From NCBI GenBank assembly GCA_028291345.1, contig JAQGIF010000032.1:1-51287 (forward strand): a stretch of 51,287 nucleotides of DNA, given 5' to 3'. The notes beneath the pieces were generated by a model that saw only the letters and a list, made by a program, of their open reading frames with translations, did no database searches and was not told the DNA's origin. The translations under genes and the position numbers were made by a program. Each line of letters starts with the position of its first letter. Position 1 is the stretch's first letter. Below, in pieces: positions 44,280 through 51,287 of the stretch. Source of the DNA: Rhodospirillales bacterium (lineage in GTDB: Bacteria > Pseudomonadota > Alphaproteobacteria > BOG-932 > Roseiterribacteraceae).

Positions 44280-45080
44280 ATGGACATCCCAGAACCGCCC
44301 GTAACGCCTCGACCCGCCGCCACGATCCTATTGCTGCGCGACGGACCCGCCGGGATCGAAGTTTTCATGGCCATGCGCCACCAGGGCAGCAGTTTCATGC
44401 CGGGTATATTGGTGTTTCCCGGCGGCGCGGTCGATTCCGATGACGCGGCTCCGGGGCTGCTCGATCCGGCGGAGTTAGCCGAACCGCTCCCTGACGACGC
44501 AGTGTCGCGAGTCGCCGGAGTCCGGGAGGTGTTCGAGGAGGCGGCGTTTCTGCTCGCGCGTCCGAAAGGCGATACCAAACTGGTGGCGCAAGGCCGCTTC
44601 GAGCGATTTCTGGAAACATATCGGCCTGCTTTATGCAGCGGTGAGGCCCAGTTTTCGGCCGTGATGGCGCAGGAGGGATTGGTTCCTGCGATCGACCTCA
44701 TGGTTCCGTTCGCCCGCTGGATCACGCCGGTGATCCGGAAAAAGCGGTTCGACGCGCGTTTTTATTTGGCTCGCGCGCCGGAGGGGCAGGTCGGCGCGCA
44801 CGACGAGCGCGAACTGGTCAATTCGCGCTGGACGAATGTGGCGGACGCTCTCGAGGCCAACGCGCGGCGGGAAATCAAGATCGTCTTTGTCACCCGCTCC
44901 AACCTCAGCCTGTTGGCGAAAAACCACACGGTGGACGAGGCGTTGGCCGCCGCGCGTGCGCGCACGATCGTGCCGGTCCAGCCGCAGCTGGTCGACAGCC
45001 CGGTCGGCCCGATGCTTCGCATCCCCGCCGAAGCGGGCTACGATATCACCGAGGTTCTCGTCCGGGATGTCGGCGACTGA
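44280..45080 (+). CDS. NUDIX hydrolase family protein
   Basis: A 266-residue protein with a NUDIX fold (ATILLLRDGPAGIEVFMAMRHQGSSFMPGILVFPGGAVDSDD). The Nudix box reads VAGVREVFEEAAFLL: the REVxEE core that binds the metal is complete, but the following Gly is Ala, and a loop of about 25 residues separates it from the first Gly, as in NUDT19-like hydrolases. Those act on CoA and related diphosphates, a possible but unproven activity here. The ribosome site is poor (AAAGG directly against ATG), so a leaderless or weak start is likely. Divergent from mtnK. Confidence 0.85.
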   Translation: MDIPEPPVTPRPAATILLLRDGPAGIEVFMAMRHQGSSFMPGILVFPGGAVDSDDAAPGLLDPAELAEPLPDDAVSRVAGVREVFEEAAFLLARPKGDTKLVAQGRFERFLETYRPALCSGEAQFSAVMAQEGLVPAIDLMVPFARWITPVIRKKRFDARFYLARAPEGQVGAHDERELVNSRWTNVADALEANARREIKIVFVTRSNLSLLAKNHTVDEALAAARARTIVPVQPQLVDSPVGPMLRIPAEAGYDITEVLVRDVGD

Positions 45081-45117
45081 GACCAGGCTCAACCAGCGTG
45101 ACGTCAGCCGGTGGATG

Positions 45118-45468
45118 TTAAATCGCGGCAATCAGGGAGATTTCGATCGCGTATTTCGGCGAGGCCAGCTTGGTTTCGATCGTTGTCCGGCAGGGCGGAT
45201 TGCCGGCCGAGACCCAGCCGTCCCAAACCGCGTTCATCTCCGCGAACGTGCCAAGATCGGTTATGAAGATGCCGGCCGACAGTGCCTTGCTCTTGTCGGT
45301 GCCGGCAGCGGCAAGCAGATCGTCGATCTGCTGAAGGATTTCCGTGGTCTGTTCAGTCACGGAGCCGCCGGCGCTCTTGGTCGCCACCTGTCCCGATAGA
45401 TAGACGGTATTCCCGTGAATGACGGCCTGGCTCATGCGTGGGCCGGCATTGATACGTTTGATCGACAC
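45118..45468 (-). CDS. RidA family protein (enamine/imine deaminase)
   Basis: A 116-residue YjgF/YER057c/UK114 protein, from GTG 45468 with GAAAGG seven bases upstream. It has VYLSGQVATKSAGGSVTEQTTEILQQIDDLL and the carboxylate-binding Arg in PCRTTIE, with Glu near the C-terminus (EISLIAAI). RidA proteins hydrolyse reactive 2-aminoacrylate formed by PLP enzymes. The N-terminus differs from archetypal RidA, so it may belong to an Rid2-7 subgroup. Convergent with the NUDIX gene. Confidence 0.9.
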   Translation of the reverse strand: MSIKRINAGPRMSQAVIHGNTVYLSGQVATKSAGGSVTEQTTEILQQIDDLLAAAGTDKSKALSAGIFITDLGTFAEMNAVWDGWVSAGNPPCRTTIETKLASPKYAIEISLIAAI

Positions 45469-45647
45469 TATAAGCCTTTCGGTGCTGCGAGGTTCTGGCG
45501 ACTATATAGCGGGTCAGTTCTGCGTCGGAAATCCATCGCCCATGCGTGTCTTTCAGAGCAAAGGCAACATTCGAGGAGGCATGTCAGTTGATTGTCTGGC
45601 ATCCACCAGATTGCCAAAACGTTGGATCAGTGACAGGAGGGCGAAGG

Positions 45648-46118
45648 GTGTGTGTGCGATTTGGGTTATTGCCAGCCGTCGCCCTGTTCGCAATCGCGAG
45701 CGGAGCCCATGCGCGGCCGGCGACCTTGGAAGGCAAGTGGCGCCTCAATCTCAAGGAGTCGGAGTTCCTGGCCGGCGAGGCGCCGCCCGCCGAGCTGATC
45801 ATGGCCATCACCAAGGACGACGGACGGGTGTTCCGCTGGACCGCCACGGTAAAGCTGCCGGGAGGTGAGAGCGGCGAGACGAGTTTCGCCGGCGCGATCG
45901 ACGGCAAGCCTTACCCGGTCGCCGGCCGCCCCGGTACGACGTCAAAGTTCAGCTGGACGCCGGATGGGGCGCTGAAACAGGTCTCGGAGGCGGCGGGCGG
46001 AATTGCCGTCGAGACATGCACGTTTCCGGCCAATATGAAGAAGATGACATGCGATGCGCGCCAAACCGATATGCAAGGACGCGTCGTATCCTATTATGAG
46101 GCATTCGATCGGCTTTGA
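45648..46118 (+). CDS. Secreted protein of unknown function
   Basis: A 156-residue protein. The GTG at 45648 is chosen because AGGAGG lies seven bases ahead; an upstream ATG (45546) would hide the signal peptide. The signal (RFGLLPAVALFAIASGAHA) is cut before RPATLEGKWRLNLKES, which resembles lipocalin-like or copper-oxidase-like beta domains that begin with 'GKWxLN'. Two Cys near the end may form a disulfide. Family not recognised. Confidence 0.7.
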   Translation: MCVRFGLLPAVALFAIASGAHARPATLEGKWRLNLKESEFLAGEAPPAELIMAITKDDGRVFRWTATVKLPGGESGETSFAGAIDGKPYPVAGRPGTTSKFSWTPDGALKQVSEAAGGIAVETCTFPANMKKMTCDARQTDMQGRVVSYYEAFDRL

Positions 46119-46193
46119 AGGGAGCCTGTGCCTATTGTGCAGTGCAAAACAAATGATAAGCTCCCTCTATGACCATAAGGTTGCGGCATTGAT

Positions 46194-47663
46194 ATGAGTT
46201 CACCGACATCCCGATCAGGCCTGCTGAGCACCTACGATTCGGGTGATTATTATTGCGAGTTGCTGGGGTCTCCGGCGACGCCGCATCCGGTCTTCGAGAT
46301 CATCGAGCGGCAGCTTTCGACGATTTCGGAAAAAGAGCTTCGAAATCGCGCCGTCGCCGCCGAAAACGACATGTTCGATCTCGGCGTCACCTTCACGGTC
46401 TATTCCGAGAAAACCGCAATCGACCGTGTCTTTCCGTTCGATCTCATTCCCCGCGTTCTCTCCGCCAGCGAGTGGAGCGTTATCGAGACGGGGATCAAGC
46501 AGCGGGTGGCTGCGATCAATCTGTTCCTGGCGGACATTTATGGCCCCCAGCATGTCGTCAAGGACGGGATCATCCCCGCGCCGCTGGTGTTCGGGAACCC
46601 GAATTTCCGGCCGGAGATGCAGGGGGTCAAGGTTACCAACGGCGTCTATGTCGCCATTTGCGGCATCGACATCGTTCGGGACCAGGCCGGCCAGTTCCGG
46701 GTGCTGGAGGACAATGCGCGTACGCCGTCGGGTGTCTCCTATGTCATCGAGAATCGCCGGATGATGCTGCGCGCCTGGCCGGAACTGTTTGAGGGGCTGG
46801 GCGTCCAATCGGTCGATTCCTACGGCCCCCGTCTTCGCCAAGCCCTAGCCGAAAGCTCGCCCGGCTCGGGCGGCGACCCGCATATCGTGCTGCTGACGCC
46901 CGGTACCTATAATTCCGCCTATTTCGAGCATGTATTCCTGGCGCGGGAGATGGGCATTCCACTGGTCGAAGGCCGCGATCTCACCGTAATCGAGAGCCGG
47001 GTCTATCTGAGGACGATCGCCGGGTTACGGCGGGTCCATACAATTTATCGCCGAATCGATGACGATTTCCTCGATCCGACCGTGTTCCGCAAGGACAGTA
47101 TATTGGGGGTTCCCGGCCTCATGGACGCCTATGTGAAGGGCAATGTGCAGCTGGCCAACGGCGTCGGCACCGGCGTCGCCGACGACAAGGCGGTCTACGC
47201 CTATATGCCCCGGCTTATTAAATATTACCTGGACCAGGAACCGATCTTGTCGAATGTCGATACGCATTTGTGTGCTGAACCCGATGGGCTCGCTTTCACG
47301 CTGGCCAATCTTGAGAAGCTGGTGGTGAAACCGGTCGGCGCGTCCGGCGGGTATGGCGTCATGATCGGTCCGCGGGCGACAATTGCGGAAATCGAGGAAA
47401 CCCGCCTGAAGATCATCGAGGATCCCGGCAATTTCATCAGCCAGCCCGTGGTGGGGCTTTCGGTGTGCCCTACGGTTTGCGATGACGGCATCGAGCCCCG
47501 CCATGTCGATCTCAGACCCTTCGCGGTGACCGGTAAGGATACCTGGGTCCTTCCAGGCGGCCTGACCCGCGTCGCGCTGCGCAAGAACTCGCTGGTGGTG
47601 AATTCGAGTCAGGGCGGCGGATCGAAGGACACTTGGGTTCTGTTTCCGGAGGCGGCTGAATAA
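46194..47663 (+). CDS. Circularly permuted type 2 ATP-grasp protein
   Basis: A 489-residue protein of the circularly permuted ATP-grasp (DUF404/DUF407) family: YDSGDYYCELLG near the start, FGNPNFRPEMQGVKV, VLEDNARTPSGVSYVIENR, and the C-terminal VVKPVGASGGYGVMIGPRA with metal/ATP residues. These proteins are thought to form peptide or amide bonds, but their substrate is unknown. The stop overlaps the next gene's start by one base (TAATG), and the two families nearly always occur together. Confidence 0.92.
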   Translation: MSSPTSRSGLLSTYDSGDYYCELLGSPATPHPVFEIIERQLSTISEKELRNRAVAAENDMFDLGVTFTVYSEKTAIDRVFPFDLIPRVLSASEWSVIETGIKQRVAAINLFLADIYGPQHVVKDGIIPAPLVFGNPNFRPEMQGVKVTNGVYVAICGIDIVRDQAGQFRVLEDNARTPSGVSYVIENRRMMLRAWPELFEGLGVQSVDSYGPRLRQALAESSPGSGGDPHIVLLTPGTYNSAYFEHVFLAREMGIPLVEGRDLTVIESRVYLRTIAGLRRVHTIYRRIDDDFLDPTVFRKDSILGVPGLMDAYVKGNVQLANGVGTGVADDKAVYAYMPRLIKYYLDQEPILSNVDTHLCAEPDGLAFTLANLEKLVVKPVGASGGYGVMIGPRATIAEIEETRLKIIEDPGNFISQPVVGLSVCPTVCDDGIEPRHVDLRPFAVTGKDTWVLPGGLTRVALRKNSLVVNSSQGGGSKDTWVLFPEAAE

Positions 47664-48640
47664 TGCTGCTAGCCCGTCACGCCGAGGCCGCCTTCTGGAT
47701 GGCGCGTTATGTCGAGCGCGCCGAAAATCTTGCACGCCTGCTCGACGTTCAGCAGGTCTTCGCCAACGATTCGCGCGATCCCGGAAGCTGGCGCTCGATG
47801 CTGGTGCTCAATTCCGACGAGACCCGTTTCCTAGGGTCGCACGGCTCGGTCGGCCGGGCTTCGGTCACCCAATTCTATGTACTGGACCAGGACAACCCCA
47901 CCTCGATCCTTTCCGCGATCCATCTGGCGCGGGAGAATGCGCGCGCGCTGCGTCCGCTCATCTCGACCGAGATGTGGACGCAGCTCAATATCTTTCATCG
48001 CAAGCTCTATGCGCTGACGCCGGCCGACTTAGGCGAGGCGCGGCTGCCGCGGACCTATGCGATGGTGAAGGAAGGATGCCAGGCCCATACCGGCATTACC
48101 GACGGCACCTTCTTCCGGGACGAGGCCTGGCATTTCTACTGGCTGGGCCGGTGGGTGGAACGGGCGGACCAGACCACGCGGCTGCTCGACATCAAATATC
48201 ACCAGCTTCTGCCGCGCGGCGCCGACGTCGGTTCGGCCTTCGATATCGGCCAGTGGAACTCGGTGCTGCGGTCCGCCGCGGGCTATTATGCCTATCGGCG
48301 GATGCATTCGCAATCGATGAGCCCCGCCACCATCGCCGGCTTCCTACTGCAAAATCGCGCCTTCCCACGGTCGGTGGCGTTGTGCGTCAATGATATGGGC
48401 AATGCCTTGAACGATCTCAGGTCACGGTATGGGCTGCGTGGCGGCGCGGCCGCTTTGGAGCGGATCGACGAGCTTCAGGCCGAACTCAATGGCCGTTCGA
48501 TCGAAGGCATATTGGCGGGCGGGCTGCATGAGTTTCTTGACATGTTCCAGAAGACGCTGGGTTTGCTTGGCGGCGATATCGCGCGCGAATTCTTCCATCA
48601 TGAAGAAGTCGTGAGCCAGTCACAGAGCCAGTGTCAGTAG
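47663..48640 (+). CDS. Alpha-E domain-containing protein (DUF403)
   Basis: A 325-residue all-helical alpha-E protein (LLARHAEAAFWMARYVERAENLARLLDVQQVF at the N-terminus, with a second WLGRWVERADQTTRLLD repeat). It is the standard partner of the circularly permuted ATP-grasp protein. In many genomes a transglutaminase-like protease and a proteasome-type peptidase follow; here the next gene is on the other strand and unrelated, so the cluster is a minimal one. Confidence 0.92.
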   Translation: MLLARHAEAAFWMARYVERAENLARLLDVQQVFANDSRDPGSWRSMLVLNSDETRFLGSHGSVGRASVTQFYVLDQDNPTSILSAIHLARENARALRPLISTEMWTQLNIFHRKLYALTPADLGEARLPRTYAMVKEGCQAHTGITDGTFFRDEAWHFYWLGRWVERADQTTRLLDIKYHQLLPRGADVGSAFDIGQWNSVLRSAAGYYAYRRMHSQSMSPATIAGFLLQNRAFPRSVALCVNDMGNALNDLRSRYGLRGGAAALERIDELQAELNGRSIEGILAGGLHEFLDMFQKTLGLLGGDIAREFFHHEEVVSQSQSQCQ

Positions 48641-48643
48641 CAG

Positions 48644-48660
48644 CCGAGCCGGCAGCTCGG
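48644..48660. terminator. Short hairpin after the alpha-E gene
   Basis: CCGAGC (48644-48649) and GCTCGG (48655-48660) can form a 6-bp stem in the gap between two convergent genes. There is no T-run, so this is only a weak terminator candidate. Confidence 0.3.
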
Positions 48661-48675
48661 TCCAGCAGCGGAGCA

Positions 48676-49287
48676 TTATTGCTGTGGGGCTGGATCGTCC
48701 TGTTTCTTCAATTTGAAAAATTGGCCGATCACCTGCGGATGCAACACCATGTCGTCGTCGCTGCTGATGACGCTGCCGATGAGATCGGCGCTGAAGACGA
48801 CCGTATCGCCGATGGCTAGGCTGCCGGCGATTTTGCCCACGGACGTGTAGGGCTTCAGCAACGTATTATACGACACGTCCATATTGGCGTTGTCCCAGGT
48901 CGCGATCGTTACGCCGGGCGCGACCTCGATTTCCAAGGTCAGCGCGCCTTCGCGGGTTTTCTTGCAGTCCTTGAAGATGCCCACCCAGTCCTGGGCATTA
49001 TGGGACAATCCCATAAATTCATGGACGGCGATTTGAAGATTCATGCGCGTGTCCCTGCGGGCGTCTAGGCTTCTGCTCACTGAATGTTGTTTCCGTGCCT
49101 TATCGATGATGCCGATATAATCGATTTCGCGTTGTGGAAGCGGGCCTTGCGCCGAGCCGATGACTTCCGGCTGCGACGGTGGCTGGGCGTTCGGTGGGCC
49201 CGGCCGTTGAGTGGACGTCTGCGTCTGCGCCAGTGCCGCAGTGGCGTACAGAAGAGCAGCGGCGACGGTTGCCAAGCATTTACGCAT
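48676..49287 (-). CDS. Secreted protein of unknown function
   Basis: A 203-residue protein with a signal peptide (CLATVAAALLYATAALA, cut before QTQT), a Gln/Pro-rich spacer to about residue 48, and a beta-rich domain (LTLEIEVAPGVTIATWDNANMDVSYNTLLKPYTSVGKI ... GDTVVFSADLIGS), which may be an OB-like fold. No family is recognised. It begins 8 bases after the stop of the PEP-CTERM gene and is presumably co-expressed with it. Confidence 0.7.
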   Translation of the reverse strand: MRKCLATVAAALLYATAALAQTQTSTQRPGPPNAQPPSQPEVIGSAQGPLPQREIDYIGIIDKARKQHSVSRSLDARRDTRMNLQIAVHEFMGLSHNAQDWVGIFKDCKKTREGALTLEIEVAPGVTIATWDNANMDVSYNTLLKPYTSVGKIAGSLAIGDTVVFSADLIGSVISSDDDMVLHPQVIGQFFKLKKQDDPAPQQ

Positions 49288-49295
49288 GAAGACGG

Positions 49296-50525
49296 TCAGG
49301 CTTGCGATAGGCGGATTCCCGGGAACAGATGCCGCCGTTTGAACAGACTCACCGCAATTAACCCGGTGCCGAACAAGGCGATCGTTGCTGGTTCCGGCGT
49401 CGCGATGACGGTGCCGCCGCCAGGTCCGCCAGTCGCGGCATAGGACGGCAGCGGGTCGTTGAAGCCGACATAATTGACCTGCCCAGGGCCCATGTAATTA
49501 TTTGTGATCAGGGCTCCGTCGATATGACCGCTTGAGAAATTGACGGTCGCGAGCGGCGCCAGAAATGCACCCTCGAAGGCTAGGTTCTGCAAGGAAATCG
49601 TCGTGGCGTTGCCGAAATTGAACAGCACTTGCGTGTTCGCCAGGGAACCCAGATTGAACGAACCGCCGTAGAAATTCAGATTGGTGCCGGCGACGTTAAT
49701 GATCAGTCCCGTCGGCACGACGCCGTTCGCATTGGTAATGTTGATCCCGGTGATCGTCGCGCCGTTCGTCACCGACAAATCGATGACGTTCAGTCCGCTG
49801 GTGGTCAGGGTGATGTTGATCACGCCGCCGGTTGAGCTGACGTTCGTCGCGCCGCTGAGCTCGGTCAGGCTGTTCGACGCATTGGTGATGTCGGTCGAAC
49901 TGCCGAACACATCGATCGGGGCGGTCGGCGCGGTCGGGCCGCTGCTGGTCTGCGGAGCGTTCCAGTAAGACGGGTCATGCACCTGGGTCGACGCGGTGAC
50001 ATAGATTGCCGAGGGCGTGCTGCCACCGTTAGTGCTGGCGTTCAGGGATGAATTGGCACGGCTCAGGCTCAACGATCCGTCGATGGTAACCCCGCCGGAG
50101 AGATTCGCCGCGGCGCCGCCGACGAAGACGTTACCGTTGATGGTGCCGGAGTTGTCGGTCAGGCTGCCGCCGACGACCAGATTCTGGATGCTGCCTACGC
50201 CGTTCAGGTTGGCGTCGCCGCCAACGAAGGCGTTGCCGCCGATCGAGCCGTAAGTTTGCGTCAGGTTGCCGCCGACCAGCACTGCCGCCGCCCCGCTGAC
50301 ATTATTCCCATTGACTGCCGAACCGTTGACATAAGCGTTGCCGGCAACCGCACCCTTGCCTTGTGTATCGGTATATTGAAAAGGGGCGGCGGCGGTGCCG
50401 AGATTGCCGAGCAGAAACATATTATAGGTGCCGGCAATGGATTGCAGCGTGTCGTAAGGCGTAGCCAAGGCCGACGGTGCAATCAACAGGCTGACGAGAA
50501 CCGCGATTTTCGGCAGGAAATTCAT
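49296..50525 (-). CDS. Choice-of-anchor A family PEP-CTERM protein
   Basis: A 409-residue exported protein. A signal peptide (KIAVLVSLLIAPSALA) precedes YDTLQSIAGTYNMFLLGNL, the start of a choice-of-anchor A domain rich in Gly/Asn beta-helix-like repeats (GGNAFVGGDANLNGVG) that run to about residue 150. The C-terminus has the PEP motif at 377-379 (ATPEPATIALFGTG), a hydrophobic helix, and a KRR cluster near 396. This is the sorting tail cut by exosortase/EpsH. Unusually, 11 more residues follow the basic cluster. No exosortase gene is in the window. It heads a two-gene unit with the secreted protein. Confidence 0.85.
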   Translation of the reverse strand: MNFLPKIAVLVSLLIAPSALATPYDTLQSIAGTYNMFLLGNLGTAAAPFQYTDTQGKGAVAGNAYVNGSAVNGNNVSGAAAVLVGGNLTQTYGSIGGNAFVGGDANLNGVGSIQNLVVGGSLTDNSGTINGNVFVGGAAANLSGGVTIDGSLSLSRANSSLNASTNGGSTPSAIYVTASTQVHDPSYWNAPQTSSGPTAPTAPIDVFGSSTDITNASNSLTELSGATNVSSTGGVINITLTTSGLNVIDLSVTNGATITGINITNANGVVPTGLIINVAGTNLNFYGGSFNLGSLANTQVLFNFGNATTISLQNLAFEGAFLAPLATVNFSSGHIDGALITNNYMGPGQVNYVGFNDPLPSYAATGGPGGGTVIATPEPATIALFGTGLIAVSLFKRRHLFPGIRLSQA

Positions 50526-50905
50526 GGGGCGCGCATTTTATGTGACCACAATCGCTGCATCGTTATTCGGCACATCTTCGGCAGGGAAGGGACCGACAGG
50601 TTCAGTAGCGTCGCGGGCCTATGCGCAAATCTTTAGTCGAGTTCGTCTGATCGACGCGATGCTACTACGATGCCACTAAGCAAGCGCCATGCCAATATCT
50701 CCTGTTTCGATTTTCATCAACATATGGCGCCGGTCTAGGGTCGCCACGCAAAATCGTGTAAAGGCTTTTGACAGGAACCGGCGGCTCAAAAAACTTAAAA
50801 CCGTAGAAACGTCGCAAATTTCACGTAGCAACAATTGCAAATCGCTAATGCGTGAGGGGTCGGCCGATCGACAACACGGCCCGCGCCCCCCCTTGATGTT
50901 CAGGC
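50526..50905. other. Intergenic region, no gene seen
   Basis: The 380 bases between the PEP-CTERM gene start and the sulfate-binding protein stop are A-rich in the right half. Small open frames on both strands have no ribosome site or familiar content. A short AGGAG followed by ATG on the minus strand (near 50690) opens only four codons. No terminator with a T-run was identified. Confidence 0.45.
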
Positions 50906-51287
50906 CTATTTCGTTCCCGGCTGATAGATCTGGTCGAACACGCCGCCATCGGCGAAATGGGTCGGCTGCGCCTTCGCCCATCCGCCGAATTTTTCGTCGA
51001 TCGTGAACAGCTTCAGCTTGGGAAACTGTGCAGCATATTTAGCGAAAATCGCTTGCGAACGCGGGCGATAGAACCAATTCGCCGCGATATCCTGCCCCTC
51101 GTCGCTATAGAGATATTTGAGATAGGCTTCGGCGACTTTCCGCGTGCCCTTGCGATCGACATTGGCGTCGACGACCGCGACCGGCGGCTCTGCCAGGATG
51201 CTTTCCGACGGTGCGACGATCTCATATTTGTCGCCGCCGGCTTCCTTGACCGCCAGGAACGCCTCGTTCTCCCACGATATCAGCACA
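50906..51287 (-). CDS. Sulfate/thiosulfate-binding ABC transporter protein, C-terminal part
   Basis: The C-terminal 127 codons of a periplasmic sulfate-binding protein; the gene runs off the right edge. Recognisable blocks are [38 protein letters not shown] (in parts), [26 protein letters not shown], and the end [22 protein letters not shown], all typical of the Sbp/CysP family of about 330 residues. It delivers sulfate or thiosulfate to the CysTWA importer, in line with sulfur use by cysteine synthase. Which of the two anions it prefers cannot be told. Confidence 0.92.
   Translation of the reverse strand, partial: VLISWENEAFLAVKEAGGDKYEIVAPSESILAEPPVAVVDANVDRKGTRKVAEAYLKYLYSDEGQDIAANWFYRPRSQAIFAKYAAQFPKLKLFTIDEKFGGWAKAQPTHFADGGVFDQIYQPGTK

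Noticed and set aside
50689-51006. A 105-codon plus-strand frame near the right edge
   Set aside because: It overlaps the well-supported sulfate-binding protein gene on the other strand, has no ribosome site, and its second half is Arg-rich shadow sequence.

Overview
The window is GC-rich, densely coding chromosomal DNA from an alphaproteobacterium, most probably a sphingomonad (order Sphingomonadales). This is an inference from gene content: a DUF2794 protein, a CYTH-CHAD protein, a PEP-CTERM/choice-of-anchor protein, RidA, a VIT1-like carrier, and the rpmI-rplT-pheS-pheT order. No rRNA, tRNA, CRISPR array, transposase or prophage was found, so it reads as core chromosome with a few accessory spots.

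Layout, left to right. 1-4.6 kb: DUF2076 protein, M24 peptidase, an ArsR regulator overlapping an SRPBCC protein, a radical SAM protein with an extra N-terminal Cys cluster, and a decayed PEP-CTERM-type gene. 4.6-10.2 kb: an SDR and the leftward translation block rpmI-rplT-(terminator/attenuator)-pheS-pheT plus a 79-aa protein, with a readable promoter before rpmI. 10.2-15.8 kb: AsmA protein, NTF2-like protein, zapE with a small membrane protein, CYTH-CHAD protein. 16-22.3 kb: a tandem SDR pair in which the second member has lost three of four catalytic residues, a palindromic intergenic repeat, glutamate dehydrogenase, a three-gene run (MDR oxidoreductase, secreted protein, CMD-family protein), and a ypfJ-type metallopeptidase pseudogene.

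22.3-27.2 kb: GST, cupredoxin lipoprotein, VIT1-like carrier, a lipoprotein, then a leftward operon ECF sigma / putative membrane anti-sigma / periplasmic metal-sensor-like protein, opposite a single-domain response regulator. 27.2-31.4 kb: cysteine synthase, L-aspartate oxidase, glutathione-dependent formaldehyde dehydrogenase, a Pro/Asp-rich secreted protein. 31.7-36.4 kb: a tightly overlapping three-gene operon for a 2-oxoacid oxidoreductase (KorA, KorB) led by a GltD-like flavoprotein with two ferredoxin-type clusters, predicted to pass electrons between the CoA-dependent oxidoreductase and NAD(P). 36.4-39.4 kb: Phd/VapC toxin-antitoxin pair, an unknown membrane protein, an AGE-family sugar epimerase, DUF2794.

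39.4-45.5 kb: an EF-G paralogue outside any str operon, with a perfect inverted repeat over its predicted -10 box, the methionine-salvage pair mtnK-mtnA, a NUDIX hydrolase and RidA. 45.6-51.3 kb: a secreted protein, the circularly permuted ATP-grasp/alpha-E pair, a choice-of-anchor A PEP-CTERM protein followed by a secreted protein, and the C-terminal third of a sulfate-binding protein cut by the right edge.

The most noteworthy items are the kor operon, the non-catalytic SDR, the EF-G paralogue with its operator-like repeat, the palindromes near 17.8 kb and 26.5 kb, and the two decayed genes. All functions are read from sequence motifs and context only; no database search was possible.
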